35,500 bases of DNA from an uncultured Holophagaceae bacterium (GTDB taxonomy: Bacteria > Acidobacteriota > Holophagae > Holophagales > Holophagaceae): NCBI GenBank assembly GCA_903868115.1, contig CAIPUA010000265.1, forward strand, positions 1 to 35,500. Direction: 5' to 3'. Of this stretch, positions 24,796-32,960 are shown in pieces. The position numbers and the translations under genes are program-made. The notes beneath the pieces are model-generated. The model saw only the letters and a program-made list of their open reading frames with translations, was not told where the DNA came from and ran no database searches. Within the stretch, counting starts at the first letter, position 1. Each line of letters opens with the position of its first letter.

Positions 24796-26168
24796 GGGTG
24801 CTCCCAGGCGTGCAGAGGCATCTCGACGGTGAAGGTGCTGCCCCTTCCCTTCTGGCTTTCGACCAGGATAACCCCACCCATGAGGGCCATCAGCCGCTGG
24901 GACAGCGCCAAGCCGAGCCCGGTGCCACCGAAGCGCCGCGTGATGCTCCCGTCCACCTGCCGGAAGGGTTGGAAGAGGCGGCACATTTCCTCGGGGCCCA
25001 TGCCGATGCCCGTGTCCTGGATGGCGATGCGCAGCAACTTCCGATCCCGCTCGAAATGGACTCGCACCTCACCACGCTCAGTGAACTTGATGGCGTTGCC
25101 CACCAGGTTGGTAAAAACCTGTTTCAGCCGAACCGGGTCACCGAGCACCCGAATGTCCCAGGCAGGCGGGACACAGTGGAACTGCACCGGGCGGTCGAGG
25201 ATCAGGCCCGCGGCCAACAGCTTGACCTCTCCAAGCACCCGGAGCGGATCGCATTCCATCAGCTCGAGTTCGAAATGGCCAGCCTCGATTTTCGACAGAT
25301 CCAGAATGGAATCGATCATCGCCAGCAGGCTGCGCCCACTCATCAGGATGATCGAGAGATCGTCTTTCACATCCTCGGGTATGCGGTCCGCGCTCTCCTG
25401 AAGCAGGAGACCCGAGAACCCGATCACCGCATTGAGGGGAGTCCGCAGTTCGTGGCTCATGTTGGCGAGAAACTCGTTTTTGAGCCGATCAACCTGCTGC
25501 AGCTTCTGGTAGCTCGTCAGGAGATTCTCGTTCAGTTCCATGAGTTCCCGAGTCTTTTCGCGCACCTTGGCCTCGAGTGTTTCGGCCCAGGCACGGAGTT
25601 CGGCGCGGCTCTCTTCGAGCCCCTTGGTGCGGTCCTGCACCAGCTGTTCGAGGCTGCCCCGGATCTCCTCCAATTCCCAGATGGTTTCCATCAGCTGACG
25701 CGTGCGCTCCTGCACCCGAAATTCCAGCAGCCGATTCTGGCGCTCAATTTCGTCACGGGAGACGCGGAGTTTGTTCGTCATCAGATCGAAGCTCCGGCTC
25801 AGGTCCTCCAGTTCGTCCCGGCTATGAACCCGCACGGGCGCCACTTCGAGATTTCCCTGGGCCACCTGCTGAGCGCTGGCAGTGAGTTGCTCGATGGGTC
25901 GGATGTAGCGCCGGTCGATGAAGGCCGAAGCCGCCGCGCCAATCCCCAGCAGCACCAAACCTGTGGCAAGGCCCATCCAAACGTTATCGTCCGCTGTCTT
26001 CTGGGGGTCCGACTGGTCCGCAGTCGCCTGCCGAAGGCCGGCCTCGGACTGTTCGCCGCCCTGGCGCTGGACTCTTCGCGGATAGACGAAGGGATTGAAG
26101 AGGAGGAAGGCGACCACCAGGATGCCTACGACCGCCATGAACTTGGCCTTGATGGGAACGCGGAGCAT
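24792..26168 (-). CDS. Membrane sensor histidine kinase (HAMP, HisKA, HATPase_c)
   Basis: The 458-residue kinase has membrane helices at about residues 10-28 and 64-83 with a short extracytoplasmic loop between them. A HAMP domain follows (about 86-137) and then a coiled coil (about 140-225). HisKA has His239 in FLANMSHELRTPLNAVIGF. The ATPase domain has N-box NLVGNAIKFTERG, G1 IQDTGIGMG, F-box LFQPFRQVD and G2 FGGTGLGLALSQ. All catalytic motifs are intact. The receiver-containing gene overlaps its stop by four bases, and that receiver is the natural phosphotransfer partner. The small periplasmic loop makes direct ligand sensing there unlikely. Confidence 0.92.
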   Translation of the reverse strand: MLRVPIKAKFMAVVGILVVAFLLFNPFVYPRRVQRQGGEQSEAGLRQATADQSDPQKTADDNVWMGLATGLVLLGIGAAASAFIDRRYIRPIEQLTASAQQVAQGNLEVAPVRVHSRDELEDLSRSFDLMTNKLRVSRDEIERQNRLLEFRVQERTRQLMETIWELEEIRGSLEQLVQDRTKGLEESRAELRAWAETLEAKVREKTRELMELNENLLTSYQKLQQVDRLKNEFLANMSHELRTPLNAVIGFSGLLLQESADRIPEDVKDDLSIILMSGRSLLAMIDSILDLSKIEAGHFELELMECDPLRVLGEVKLLAAGLILDRPVQFHCVPPAWDIRVLGDPVRLKQVFTNLVGNAIKFTERGEVRVHFERDRKLLRIAIQDTGIGMGPEEMCRLFQPFRQVDGSITRRFGGTGLGLALSQRLMALMGGVILVESQKGRGSTFTVEMPLHAWEHP

Positions 26169-26177
26169 GGGAAGAGT

Positions 26178-26708
26178 CTATCCCGCCTGGAAGAAATGAA
26201 AACGGGCAGCCCCGTAGCGCCGAGAGTCCACCGGCGACCATCCTTCGAGCACGGGAAGCTCCTCCCGCTGCTCCGTTTCCCAGACCAGAAGGCCTCCGGG
26301 CGCCATCCAGGCGCGGATGCGTGGAGCCATGCGCTGAAACAGCTCCTCGGAGCTCGTGTAGGGCGGATCCCCGAAGACCACCGTCAGATCATGGAAGGCC
26401 TCGGCACCAAGCCGGAGGGCATCCTGGCGAAGCACCCGTACGTCGGTGCCGCGCGCGTTGGCCTGGGCCATGGTGCAGGCCGCAGCGTTCTGCTCCACAC
26501 AGGTGACCGGAGAAAACCCGCGGGACCAGGCCTCCAACCCCACCGCGCCGGTGCCGGCGAACAGATCCAGAAAGGCGCCCTGGGGCCAAGCCTGCAGGAT
26601 GGAGAAGAGGGCCTCCCGAGCGCGGTCCGAGGTGGGACGAATCGCGTTTTCGCCCTCAGGTAACGAGTGCAGGCGACGACCCCTGATCAAACCGGCGATG
26701 ATGCGCAT
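26178..26708 (-). CDS. rsmD: 16S rRNA m2G966 methyltransferase RsmD
   Basis: A 176-residue SAM-dependent methyltransferase acting on G966 of 16S rRNA in the small subunit. It starts MRIIAGLIRGRRL and has the SAM motif FLDLFAGTGAVGLEAWSRG (residues 46-64) and the catalytic DPPY (114-117), as in the family. Length matches (about 180-200). It lies ten bases upstream of the kinase gene on the same strand and may be co-transcribed with it, and it is preceded by fabH with a 32-base gap. Confidence 0.94.
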   Translation of the reverse strand: MRIIAGLIRGRRLHSLPEGENAIRPTSDRAREALFSILQAWPQGAFLDLFAGTGAVGLEAWSRGFSPVTCVEQNAAACTMAQANARGTDVRVLRQDALRLGAEAFHDLTVVFGDPPYTSSEELFQRMAPRIRAWMAPGGLLVWETEQREELPVLEGWSPVDSRRYGAARFHFFQAG

Positions 26709-26740
26709 GAGGGAACGCTACCAGCTATCGACGGGAGCGC

Positions 26741-27757
26741 TCAGTAGGCCCACTTCAGCAGCATCCCGCCCCAGGTGAAGCCCGCACCGAAGGCGGCGAA
26801 AACCACGTGGTCGCCCTTCTTCACTCGACCTGCCTCCAGGCACTGGTGCATGGCCGTGGGAATCGTGGCGGAGGTGGTATTGGCGAAGTACATGATGTTG
26901 TTGGCCATCCGGTCCAGCGGCAGTTCCAGTCGCTTGGCAGCCGCCTCCATGATGCGGTTGTTGGCCTGGTGCGGCACGAACAAAACGAGATCCTTGGGGT
27001 CAAGGGCATTGCGATCCAGCATGAGTCGGCTCACCTCGGCCATCTCGCGCACAGCCCTTTTGTAAACTTCCTGGCCCTGCTGGTGGATGAAGTGCTCTTT
27101 GGCCGCCACCGTCGCCGCCGTGGCCGGCTTCAGGGAGCCACCCGCGGGCATGCAGAGGTAGGGCGCTCCGGATCCATCAATTTTCTGCTCGAAATCCAGG
27201 ATCCCGAAACCCTCTTCTACTTCCTCGACGATCACCGCACCCGCACCATCGCCGAAGAGCACGATGGTGTTGCGATCTGTCTTGTCTGTAATGGAGGTCA
27301 TGACGTCGCAGCCCACCACCGCGATCCGCTTGTAGGCGCCGGAGGCCACCATGCTGGCGGCGGCACTGAGGCCAAAGAGGAAACTGGAACAGGCGGCGTT
27401 CAGATCGAAACCGAAGGCCTTCGAGGCTCCGACTTTGTGCTGGATCAGCGCCGCCGTGCAGGGGAACAGCATATCGGGGGTAACGGTGCAGGCGATGATG
27501 GCATCCAGTTCATCCGCGGCGATGCCACGGTTCTTCAGGGCCATCTGGAGAGCCTCGGCCCCCAGGTCCGAAGACCCGACTCCGGGTTCCACCCAATGGC
27601 GTTCCTTGATGCCAGTGCGGGAAATGATCCATTCGTCGCTGGTATCCACCATCTTGGCCAGATCATGGTTCGTGACAATGCGGTCGGGGTAGAACTGCCC
27701 GGTGGCTGTGATACCCACGGACTTGGCAAGGCGTCGACTCAAGGGAGCCTCCTTCAT
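26741..27757 (-). CDS. fabH: 3-oxoacyl-[ACP] synthase III (FabH)
   Basis: Condenses acetyl-CoA with malonyl-ACP to start fatty acid synthesis. The catalytic triad is Cys123 (NAACSSF), His263 (VPHQANNRI) and Asn293 (YFANTTSATIP). Typical length, about 330. Start choice is open. ATG 27757 has no clear ribosome-binding site, but codons 2-3 spell AAGGAGG, five bases before TTG 27742, which would give MSRRLAKSVGITATG. That form aligns better with the usual FabH N-terminus. The conserved KSVGITATGQFYPDRIVTN follows either start. Divergent from kdsB with a 153-base gap. Confidence 0.96.
   Translation of the reverse strand: MKEAPLSRRLAKSVGITATGQFYPDRIVTNHDLAKMVDTSDEWIISRTGIKERHWVEPGVGSSDLGAEALQMALKNRGIAADELDAIIACTVTPDMLFPCTAALIQHKVGASKAFGFDLNAACSSFLFGLSAAASMVASGAYKRIAVVGCDVMTSITDKTDRNTIVLFGDGAGAVIVEEVEEGFGILDFEQKIDGSGAPYLCMPAGGSLKPATAATVAAKEHFIHQQGQEVYKRAVREMAEVSRLMLDRNALDPKDLVLFVPHQANNRIMEAAAKRLELPLDRMANNIMYFANTTSATIPTAMHQCLEAGRVKKGDHVVFAAFGAGFTWGGMLLKWAY
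27742..27754 (-). promoter_or_regulatory. Strong ribosome-binding site and TTG: probable true fabH start
   Basis: On the minus strand AAGGAGG (27754-27748) precedes TTG (27742-27740) by five bases. This is the ideal Shine-Dalgarno spacing and lies inside the annotated ATG-started frame. It favours translation from the TTG. Confidence 0.55.
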
Positions 27758-27910
27758 TTCTTCAGAGGGTCAAACCAATGATTATGCCAGTAACGAATGC
27801 GAAGGTCCACCCTGGAAGCCGCGCCGGGCGCGGGCCTCCACCGCATGAGCCTCGCCTTGCTTGGCTTTGCTATGATCAAATCAGCTTCAAACCCGAAGGA
27901 AAGATCCCCC

Positions 27911-28693
27911 ATGCGAACCCTGGCCGTCCTCCCCAGCCGATATGCAGCGACCCGTTTTCCCGGCAAGCCGCTCGCACTCATCGCAGGGAAGCCCATGATC
28001 CAGTGGGTGTGGGAGGCCGCGTCGCGCGCTGCGGGCGTGGACAAGGTCGTAGTGGCCACCGACGACGAGCGCATCTGCAGCGCCGTGCACGACTTCGACG
28101 GCCAGGTGGTCATCACGGACCCCGCTCTGCCTTCAGGCACGGATCGCGTGGCGGCGGCCCTGGAGATGCTGGGCGAGCCTTTCGATGTAGTGCTGAACAT
28201 TCAGGGTGACGAGCCCGCCATGCACCCCGAAACCATCGCCGCCGTCGTGGCACTCATGGCCGCCAACCCCGAACTGCCCATGGGCACGGCCGCGTGCCCG
28301 TTCGCGAACATCGACGAACTTTTCAATCCCAATGCCGTCAAGGTGGTGACCGACGACCGGGGCCACGCGCTCTACTTCAGCCGCAGCCCCATCCCCTACC
28401 TGCGTGACAGCTCGCTCTTCGCACCCGATTTCAGGCCCTGGATGCGGCCTGAGCAGTTGCGGCTCTTCAAGCGGCACCTGGGCCTCTACGCCTACCGGCC
28501 CGCAACCCTGCGGGCCTTCACCCAGCTACCGCCCCACCCGCTCGAACAGGCCGAGATGCTGGAGCAGCTGCGCGCCCTCGCTGCGGGCATGGCCATCGGT
28601 GTGGCCGAAACGCCCCACCTGAGCCTGGGCGTCGATACGCCCGCCGATGTTCAGGCTGCGGAGCACCTCTTGAAGGAACGAAACCTGGCTTAA
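27911..28693 (+). CDS. kdsB: 3-deoxy-manno-octulosonate cytidylyltransferase (KdsB)
   Basis: Activates Kdo with CTP to CMP-Kdo for lipid A-core assembly, so it marks an LPS-making diderm. The 260-residue protein has PSRYAATRFPGKPLALIAGKPMIQWV (CTP-binding start), VVVATDDERI, TDPALPSGTDRVAAAL, NIQGDEPAMHPETI and YFSRSPIPYLRD. Length is about 10 residues longer than the usual 248. The frame is open from 27797, but ATG 27911 with GAAGGA upstream and the MRTLAVLPSR start fit the family. A TATGAT hexamer at 27871 might be its -10 element. citC follows 58 bases downstream. Confidence 0.96.
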   Translation: MRTLAVLPSRYAATRFPGKPLALIAGKPMIQWVWEAASRAAGVDKVVVATDDERICSAVHDFDGQVVITDPALPSGTDRVAAALEMLGEPFDVVLNIQGDEPAMHPETIAAVVALMAANPELPMGTAACPFANIDELFNPNAVKVVTDDRGHALYFSRSPIPYLRDSSLFAPDFRPWMRPEQLRLFKRHLGLYAYRPATLRAFTQLPPHPLEQAEMLEQLRALAAGMAIGVAETPHLSLGVDTPADVQAAEHLLKERNLA

Positions 28694-28751
28694 GGGGCCT
28701 GCGCGGTTTCCGACGAACCCTCCCCGCGTCGGGACCCATCTCACGGGGACG

Positions 28752-29765
28752 GTGGAGCCAATCTTGTTCGATCAACCCACACCGCGCGAGGCCCAGGCGT
28801 TAATCGAATCCCAGGGTCTGCGCTTCGAACCCGCCTTCGATGACCTCGTGGGCCTCTACGAGGAGGGCCGCCTGATCGCCTGTGGTGCCCGTGCCGGCTA
28901 TGTCCTCAAGATGCTGGCCATCGCGCCCAGCCACCAAGGTACGGACGTCCTCGGCGCTCTGGTGACCCGGCTCGTTCAGTCGGGCCTGGCTGCGGGAGAG
29001 GACACACTGTTCGTCTTCACCCTTCCGCAAAATGCCGCCAGCTTTCAGGCTCTTAATTTTCGCCTGCTGGCCACCCACGGAAGAGCCGCGCTCCTGGAAC
29101 ACGGCCCTGGGCTGGAAGCCTATTTCGCGGCCCATGCCTCCCAGATCACCCCAGGGCGCAACGGAGCCGTCGTTGTCAACGGGAATCCCTTCTCCCTGGG
29201 GCATCTGCGGCTCGTGGAATTTGCGGCAGAGCGGGTGGATCGCCTGTATCTCTTTGTCGTGCGCGAGGACCGTTCGGTCTTTCCCTTCGAGGTCAGATAC
29301 CGTTTGGCCGCCGAGGCCACCGCCCATCTCCGCAACGTGACCGTTCTGGATACCTCGCGCTATGCGGTGAGTGCCGGCACCTTTCCAGCCTACTTCTTGA
29401 AGCAACTCGATGAAGTCGCAGTCGCCCAAATGCAGATCGATCTGCGTCTTTTCGCTCTGCGCATCGCCCCCCGCTTCCATATCGTTGCCCGGTTCGTGGG
29501 CCATGAGCCCCTGTGCGTGACCACAGCCGCCTATAATCAAACGATGGCCGAAGTTCTCGAGGCGCATGACCTCCAATGGGTCGAAGTGCCCCGCGTGGAA
29601 GCGGGGGGTTCACCGATCAGCGCCACCCGCGTGCGTGCGGCCTTCGCGGCGGACGATACCGAGACTCTCAGGAGCCTGGTGCCGTCCACCACCTTGGCCT
29701 TCCTGCAATCGCCGCCTGCGCGTTCTATTGCAGAGCGCCTTCGAACTCAGCTGAAGGGAGCCTAG
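28752..29765 (+). CDS. citC: Citrate lyase ligase (acetate:SH-citrate lyase ligase, CitC)
   Basis: Activates citrate lyase by acetylating the thiol of the CitD prosthetic group using ATP and acetate. A GNAT-like N-terminal half (about residues 1-130) precedes a nucleotidyltransferase fold with GNPFSLGH (144-151), the equivalent of the family's NPFTLGH, and ending GSPISATRVRAAF. Length 337 agrees with the family. It starts at GTG 28752, with GGGGA just upstream. First gene of the tight citrate lyase operon; citD begins three bases after it. Confidence 0.93.
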   Translation: MEPILFDQPTPREAQALIESQGLRFEPAFDDLVGLYEEGRLIACGARAGYVLKMLAIAPSHQGTDVLGALVTRLVQSGLAAGEDTLFVFTLPQNAASFQALNFRLLATHGRAALLEHGPGLEAYFAAHASQITPGRNGAVVVNGNPFSLGHLRLVEFAAERVDRLYLFVVREDRSVFPFEVRYRLAAEATAHLRNVTVLDTSRYAVSAGTFPAYFLKQLDEVAVAQMQIDLRLFALRIAPRFHIVARFVGHEPLCVTTAAYNQTMAEVLEAHDLQWVEVPRVEAGGSPISATRVRAAFAADDTETLRSLVPSTTLAFLQSPPARSIAERLRTQLKGA

Positions 29766-29768
29766 CTC

Positions 29769-30032
29769 ATGCAAATCCGACGGAAGGCCAGTGCAGGCAC
29801 CATGCAGTCCAGTGATGCGATGGTCGTCGTGGAACCTAGTGACACCCTTCGCGTCGCGATCGAGTCGACCGTGAAGAAACAGTTCGAGCACTTGATTCGC
29901 GCCCGGATCACCCTGACCCTCGAACAACTCGAGGTCACCACGGGTCATATCCAAGTCTCAGACCGGGGCGCGCTCGATTACGCCCTTGCTGCCCGCATTG
30001 AAACTGCGATCTGTCGAGCCTCCGAGGAGTAA
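29769..30032 (+). CDS. citD: Citrate lyase acyl carrier protein, gamma subunit (CitD)
   Basis: The 87-residue acyl carrier subunit carries the 2'-(5''-triphosphoribosyl)-3'-dephospho-CoA prosthetic group. The attachment serine is Ser14 in AGTMQSSDAMV, matching the family AGTLESSD motif. The rest is the expected small alpha/beta domain (ITLTLEQLEVTTGHIQVSDRGALDYAL). It lies between citC and the PCC-domain gene, which starts two bases after its stop. Confidence 0.95.
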   Translation: MQIRRKASAGTMQSSDAMVVVEPSDTLRVAIESTVKKQFEHLIRARITLTLEQLEVTTGHIQVSDRGALDYALAARIETAICRASEE

Positions 30033-30034
30033 GC

Positions 30035-30505
30035 GTGGAAAAACTCTGGTACCGAGAATGCACTATCGGGCGGCGCTTCATCATCAAGCTCGAGCCAGGA
30101 GCCAAGATCACCGCGGCCTTGCTGGATTTCGCCCGCTCCCAGAACCTTGCTTTCGCATCCATGGTTTCGGCCGTGGGCTCGGTACGCGAGGTCGAGTTCA
30201 CAGACATCCAGGCGGGTGCCCATCTGCCCATGACCGGGCCGCGCATCAAGACGCACCGCCTTGAAGGCCCACTGGAACTGATGGGCCTCGCCGGGAACAT
30301 CGCCCCCGATGCCGAGCAGCAACTCGGTGCCCAGTTCTATATCCTCGGGTCCAAATCCAGTGGTGAAGTGGTGGGAGGACGCTTGGTCGAAGCGGAAGTC
30401 TTCGCCACCTGCGAGATCGTCCTGGCCGAATACATCGTGGACGGCATCGAACGCCACTACTCCGCCACCAGCGGAGTTGACACCCTTTACATCGAAGAGA
30501 AGTAA
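30035..30505 (+). CDS. PCC/PPC (DUF296) domain protein embedded in the citrate lyase operon
   Basis: The 156-residue protein starts at GTG 30035, two bases after citD, and ends 18 bases before citE, so it is certainly in the operon. It matches the PCC domain: RFIIKLEPGAKITAALLDFARSQ, FASMVSAVGSV, LEGPLELMGLAGNI and GEVVGGRLVEAEVFATCEIVLAEY. PCC proteins form trimers; plant members bind AT-rich DNA, while most bacterial roles are unknown. The His residues usual in the L-H-x-H and GGHL positions are replaced here (QFYI and GGRL), suggesting an altered ligand or metal site. Possible roles are regulation, prosthetic-group handling or CoA-thioester chemistry. All are inference. Confidence 0.85.
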   Translation: MEKLWYRECTIGRRFIIKLEPGAKITAALLDFARSQNLAFASMVSAVGSVREVEFTDIQAGAHLPMTGPRIKTHRLEGPLELMGLAGNIAPDAEQQLGAQFYILGSKSSGEVVGGRLVEAEVFATCEIVLAEYIVDGIERHYSATSGVDTLYIEEK

Positions 30506-30523
30506 ACCCAGGGGAGCGCCATC

Positions 30524-31435
30524 ATGAAGCTGCGCCGATCACTGCTCTATGTGCCGGGCAACATGCCGGGCATGCTGCAAAACATTCCGGTCTTCGAGGC
30601 CGACGGCGTCATGATCGATCTGGAAGACGCGGTGCCACTCGTGGAGAAGGATGCCGCCCGCCTGCTCGCGCGCAACTTCCTGCACAGCTATCAGAACCGC
30701 AACAAGGAGATGTTCGTGCGGATCAATCCGCTCGATACACCCTATGCTGCCGCGGATCTCCGGGAGATCCTGCCCGCCCTGCCCGATGGCATCCGCCTGC
30801 CCAAGGCCGAGAACCCGGAACTCGTGGAAAGGCTGGATACGCTGCTCACGGAACAGGAAGAAAAGCTGCATCTCGAAATCGGCCATTTCAAGATCATCCC
30901 TTCCATCGAAAGCGCCCAGGGCGTGCTCAACTGCGTGGAGACGGCCCGCGCCTCCTCGCGCATCGTGGCCCTGGCCTTCGGGGCGGAGGACTATACGGCC
31001 TCCATGGAGATCGATCGCACCCGGACGGGCGAGGAGCTCTTCTCGGCCCGCACCCAGGTCGTCTGGGCCGCCAAGGCCGCCGGTGTGCAGGCGATCGATA
31101 CGATCTTCTCGGACGTGAACGATATGGAGGCCCTGCGGGCCGAAACGGCCCTGATCAAGCGCCTTGGCTTCACGGGCAAATCCCTGGTCAACCCACGCCA
31201 GATCGAAGTGATTCACGAAGTGTTCCGCCCCACGGCCGACGAGATCCAGAACGCCGTGGAGGTCATGGAAGCCATCAAGCGGGCCCGGGAGATGGGCACG
31301 GGCGTCATTTCCCTGAAGGGAAAAATGGTGGACGCCCCCGTCGTCACGCGTGCGGCCCGCACGCTCCGCACGGCCGTGGCCTTCGGCATGATCGAATACG
31401 CCCTTTCCGATGAGGTGATTCATGGCCAGAAATAG
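30524..31435 (+). CDS. citE: Citrate lyase beta subunit, citryl-ACP lyase (CitE)
   Basis: The 303-residue TIM-barrel subunit cleaves citryl-S-ACP to acetyl-ACP and oxaloacetate, with Mg2+. Landmarks are RRSLLYVPGNMPGML, ADGVMIDLEDAVPLVEKDAAR, FVRINPLDTPYA, IIPSIESAQGVLN, LAFGAEDYTASM and GFTGKSLVNPRQIEVIH, including the acidic metal ligands (Glu/Asp). GGGGAG lies upstream. It overlaps citF by 14 bases, indicating coupled translation. Confidence 0.96.
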   Translation: MKLRRSLLYVPGNMPGMLQNIPVFEADGVMIDLEDAVPLVEKDAARLLARNFLHSYQNRNKEMFVRINPLDTPYAAADLREILPALPDGIRLPKAENPELVERLDTLLTEQEEKLHLEIGHFKIIPSIESAQGVLNCVETARASSRIVALAFGAEDYTASMEIDRTRTGEELFSARTQVVWAAKAAGVQAIDTIFSDVNDMEALRAETALIKRLGFTGKSLVNPRQIEVIHEVFRPTADEIQNAVEVMEAIKRAREMGTGVISLKGKMVDAPVVTRAARTLRTAVAFGMIEYALSDEVIHGQK

Positions 31436-32960
31436 CCTCGGACGAGAGATTCCGGCCCAATGGCGCGGGCGCACGCTGGATCCCTACCTGGACCCCTGGA
31501 ACAAAAAGCCGGAAGTGCTGCGGGCCACCCGGCCCCTGGTGCGGCGCAGTCCCGGCGACAGCAAACTGCTGCCTTCCCTGCGCGCCGTCCTTGAGAAGTG
31601 CGAACTCCGCGACGGCATGAACATCTCCACCCACCATCACCTGCGCAACGGGGATCTGCTTCTCAACCTGCTCGTCAAGGAACTCGATGCCATGGGCCTG
31701 CGGGATATGGGCCTCGCGTGCAGTTCGGTCCACGCGGTTCATGCCGAGATCATCCCTTACATCCAGAAGGGCGTGATCACCCGCATCGAGACCGGCGTCA
31801 ATGGCCTCATCGGCGAGATGGTCAGCAAGGGCGAACTCACCTGCGACATCATCGTGCGCAGCCACGGCGGGCGGGCCCGCTCCCTCGTCACCGGGGAGGT
31901 CGAAGTGGATGCCGCCTTCATCGCGGCCCCCTGCTGTGATATCACCGGCAACATGAACGGCGTCCATGGTCCCTCGGCCTGCGGTTCGCTGGGTTATGCC
32001 TACACCGATGCCCGCTATGCCAAGAAGGTCATCGCCGTCACCGATAATCTGGTCCGCTACCCCGCCGCACCCATCAGCATTTCCCAGAGCGATGTTGATT
32101 ACGTCGTCCAGATTGAATCGCTCGGGGACCCGAAGAAAATCGTTTCGACCACCACGCGCATCACCCGGGATCCTGCCGGGCTGCTGATCGCGAAGTATGC
32201 CGCCGAGGTCATCGAAACTGCGGGTTTCCTGAAGGATGGTTTCTCCTTCCAGACGGGCGCTGGCGGCACCTCACTAGCCGTGGCCGACAACATCCGCCGA
32301 AAAATGGCCGATGGCAAGATCAAGGGCAGTTTCGGCTGCGGGGGCATCACGGGCTATTTCGTGGACATACTGGAGCAGGGTTATTTCGAGACCCTCTTCG
32401 ATGTCCAATGTTTCGACCTGAAAGCCGTGGAATCCATCCGCCGCAACGCCGGGCATCGGGAAATCAGCGCGGATCTGTACGCCAGCCCCTTCAACCGCGG
32501 TTCGGTCGTCAACATGCTCGACTGCGTGATCCTGGGTGCCACGGAGGTGGATGTCGATTTCAACGTCAACGTGAACACGGAGTCCAGCGGCTATCTCCTG
32601 CACAATACCGGGGGACATTGCGATGCTGCGGCGGGCGCGAAACTCGCCATCGTCGTGGCGCCTTCCATGCGCGGCAGGCTCCCCATCGTCCGGGATGCCG
32701 TCACCACCGTCACGACACCGGGGGAAACCGTGGATGTCATCGTCACCGAGCGGGGCATCTGCGTCGCCGACAAACACGTCGACCTGAAAAAGGAACTCGT
32801 GCGGCGCAATCTGCCCGTCAAGGAGATCCACCAGTTTCACGAGGAGATCACCCAACTCACAGGCAAGCCGAGAGCCGTGGAATTCGAAGACGAGATCGTG
32901 GCCCTCATCGAATACCGCGATGGTTCCATCATCGATGTGGTTCGCCGCGTCCGTGAATGA
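31422..32960 (+). CDS. citF: Citrate lyase alpha subunit, citrate:acetyl-ACP transferase (CitF)
   Basis: The 512-residue alpha subunit exchanges acetyl-ACP for citryl-ACP. It starts MARNSLGREIPAQ and contains the transferase landmarks STHHHLRNGDLLLNLLVKE, RSHGGRARSLVTGEV, FSFQTGAGGTSLAVA, SFGCGGITGYFVDILEQG and NTGGHCDAAAGAKLAI. Length matches the family (about 510). With CitE and CitD it completes the lyase complex that splits citrate to acetate and oxaloacetate. The CitXG fusion starts within its last codons. Confidence 0.97.
   Translation: MARNSLGREIPAQWRGRTLDPYLDPWNKKPEVLRATRPLVRRSPGDSKLLPSLRAVLEKCELRDGMNISTHHHLRNGDLLLNLLVKELDAMGLRDMGLACSSVHAVHAEIIPYIQKGVITRIETGVNGLIGEMVSKGELTCDIIVRSHGGRARSLVTGEVEVDAAFIAAPCCDITGNMNGVHGPSACGSLGYAYTDARYAKKVIAVTDNLVRYPAAPISISQSDVDYVVQIESLGDPKKIVSTTTRITRDPAGLLIAKYAAEVIETAGFLKDGFSFQTGAGGTSLAVADNIRRKMADGKIKGSFGCGGITGYFVDILEQGYFETLFDVQCFDLKAVESIRRNAGHREISADLYASPFNRGSVVNMLDCVILGATEVDVDFNVNVNTESSGYLLHNTGGHCDAAAGAKLAIVVAPSMRGRLPIVRDAVTTVTTPGETVDVIVTERGICVADKHVDLKKELVRRNLPVKEIHQFHEEITQLTGKPRAVEFEDEIVALIEYRDGSIIDVVRRVRE

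Noticed and set aside
24798-26663. 621-codon open frame on the plus strand opposite the kinase and rsmD
   Set aside because: Spans two recognised minus-strand genes and shows no domain; an antisense shadow.
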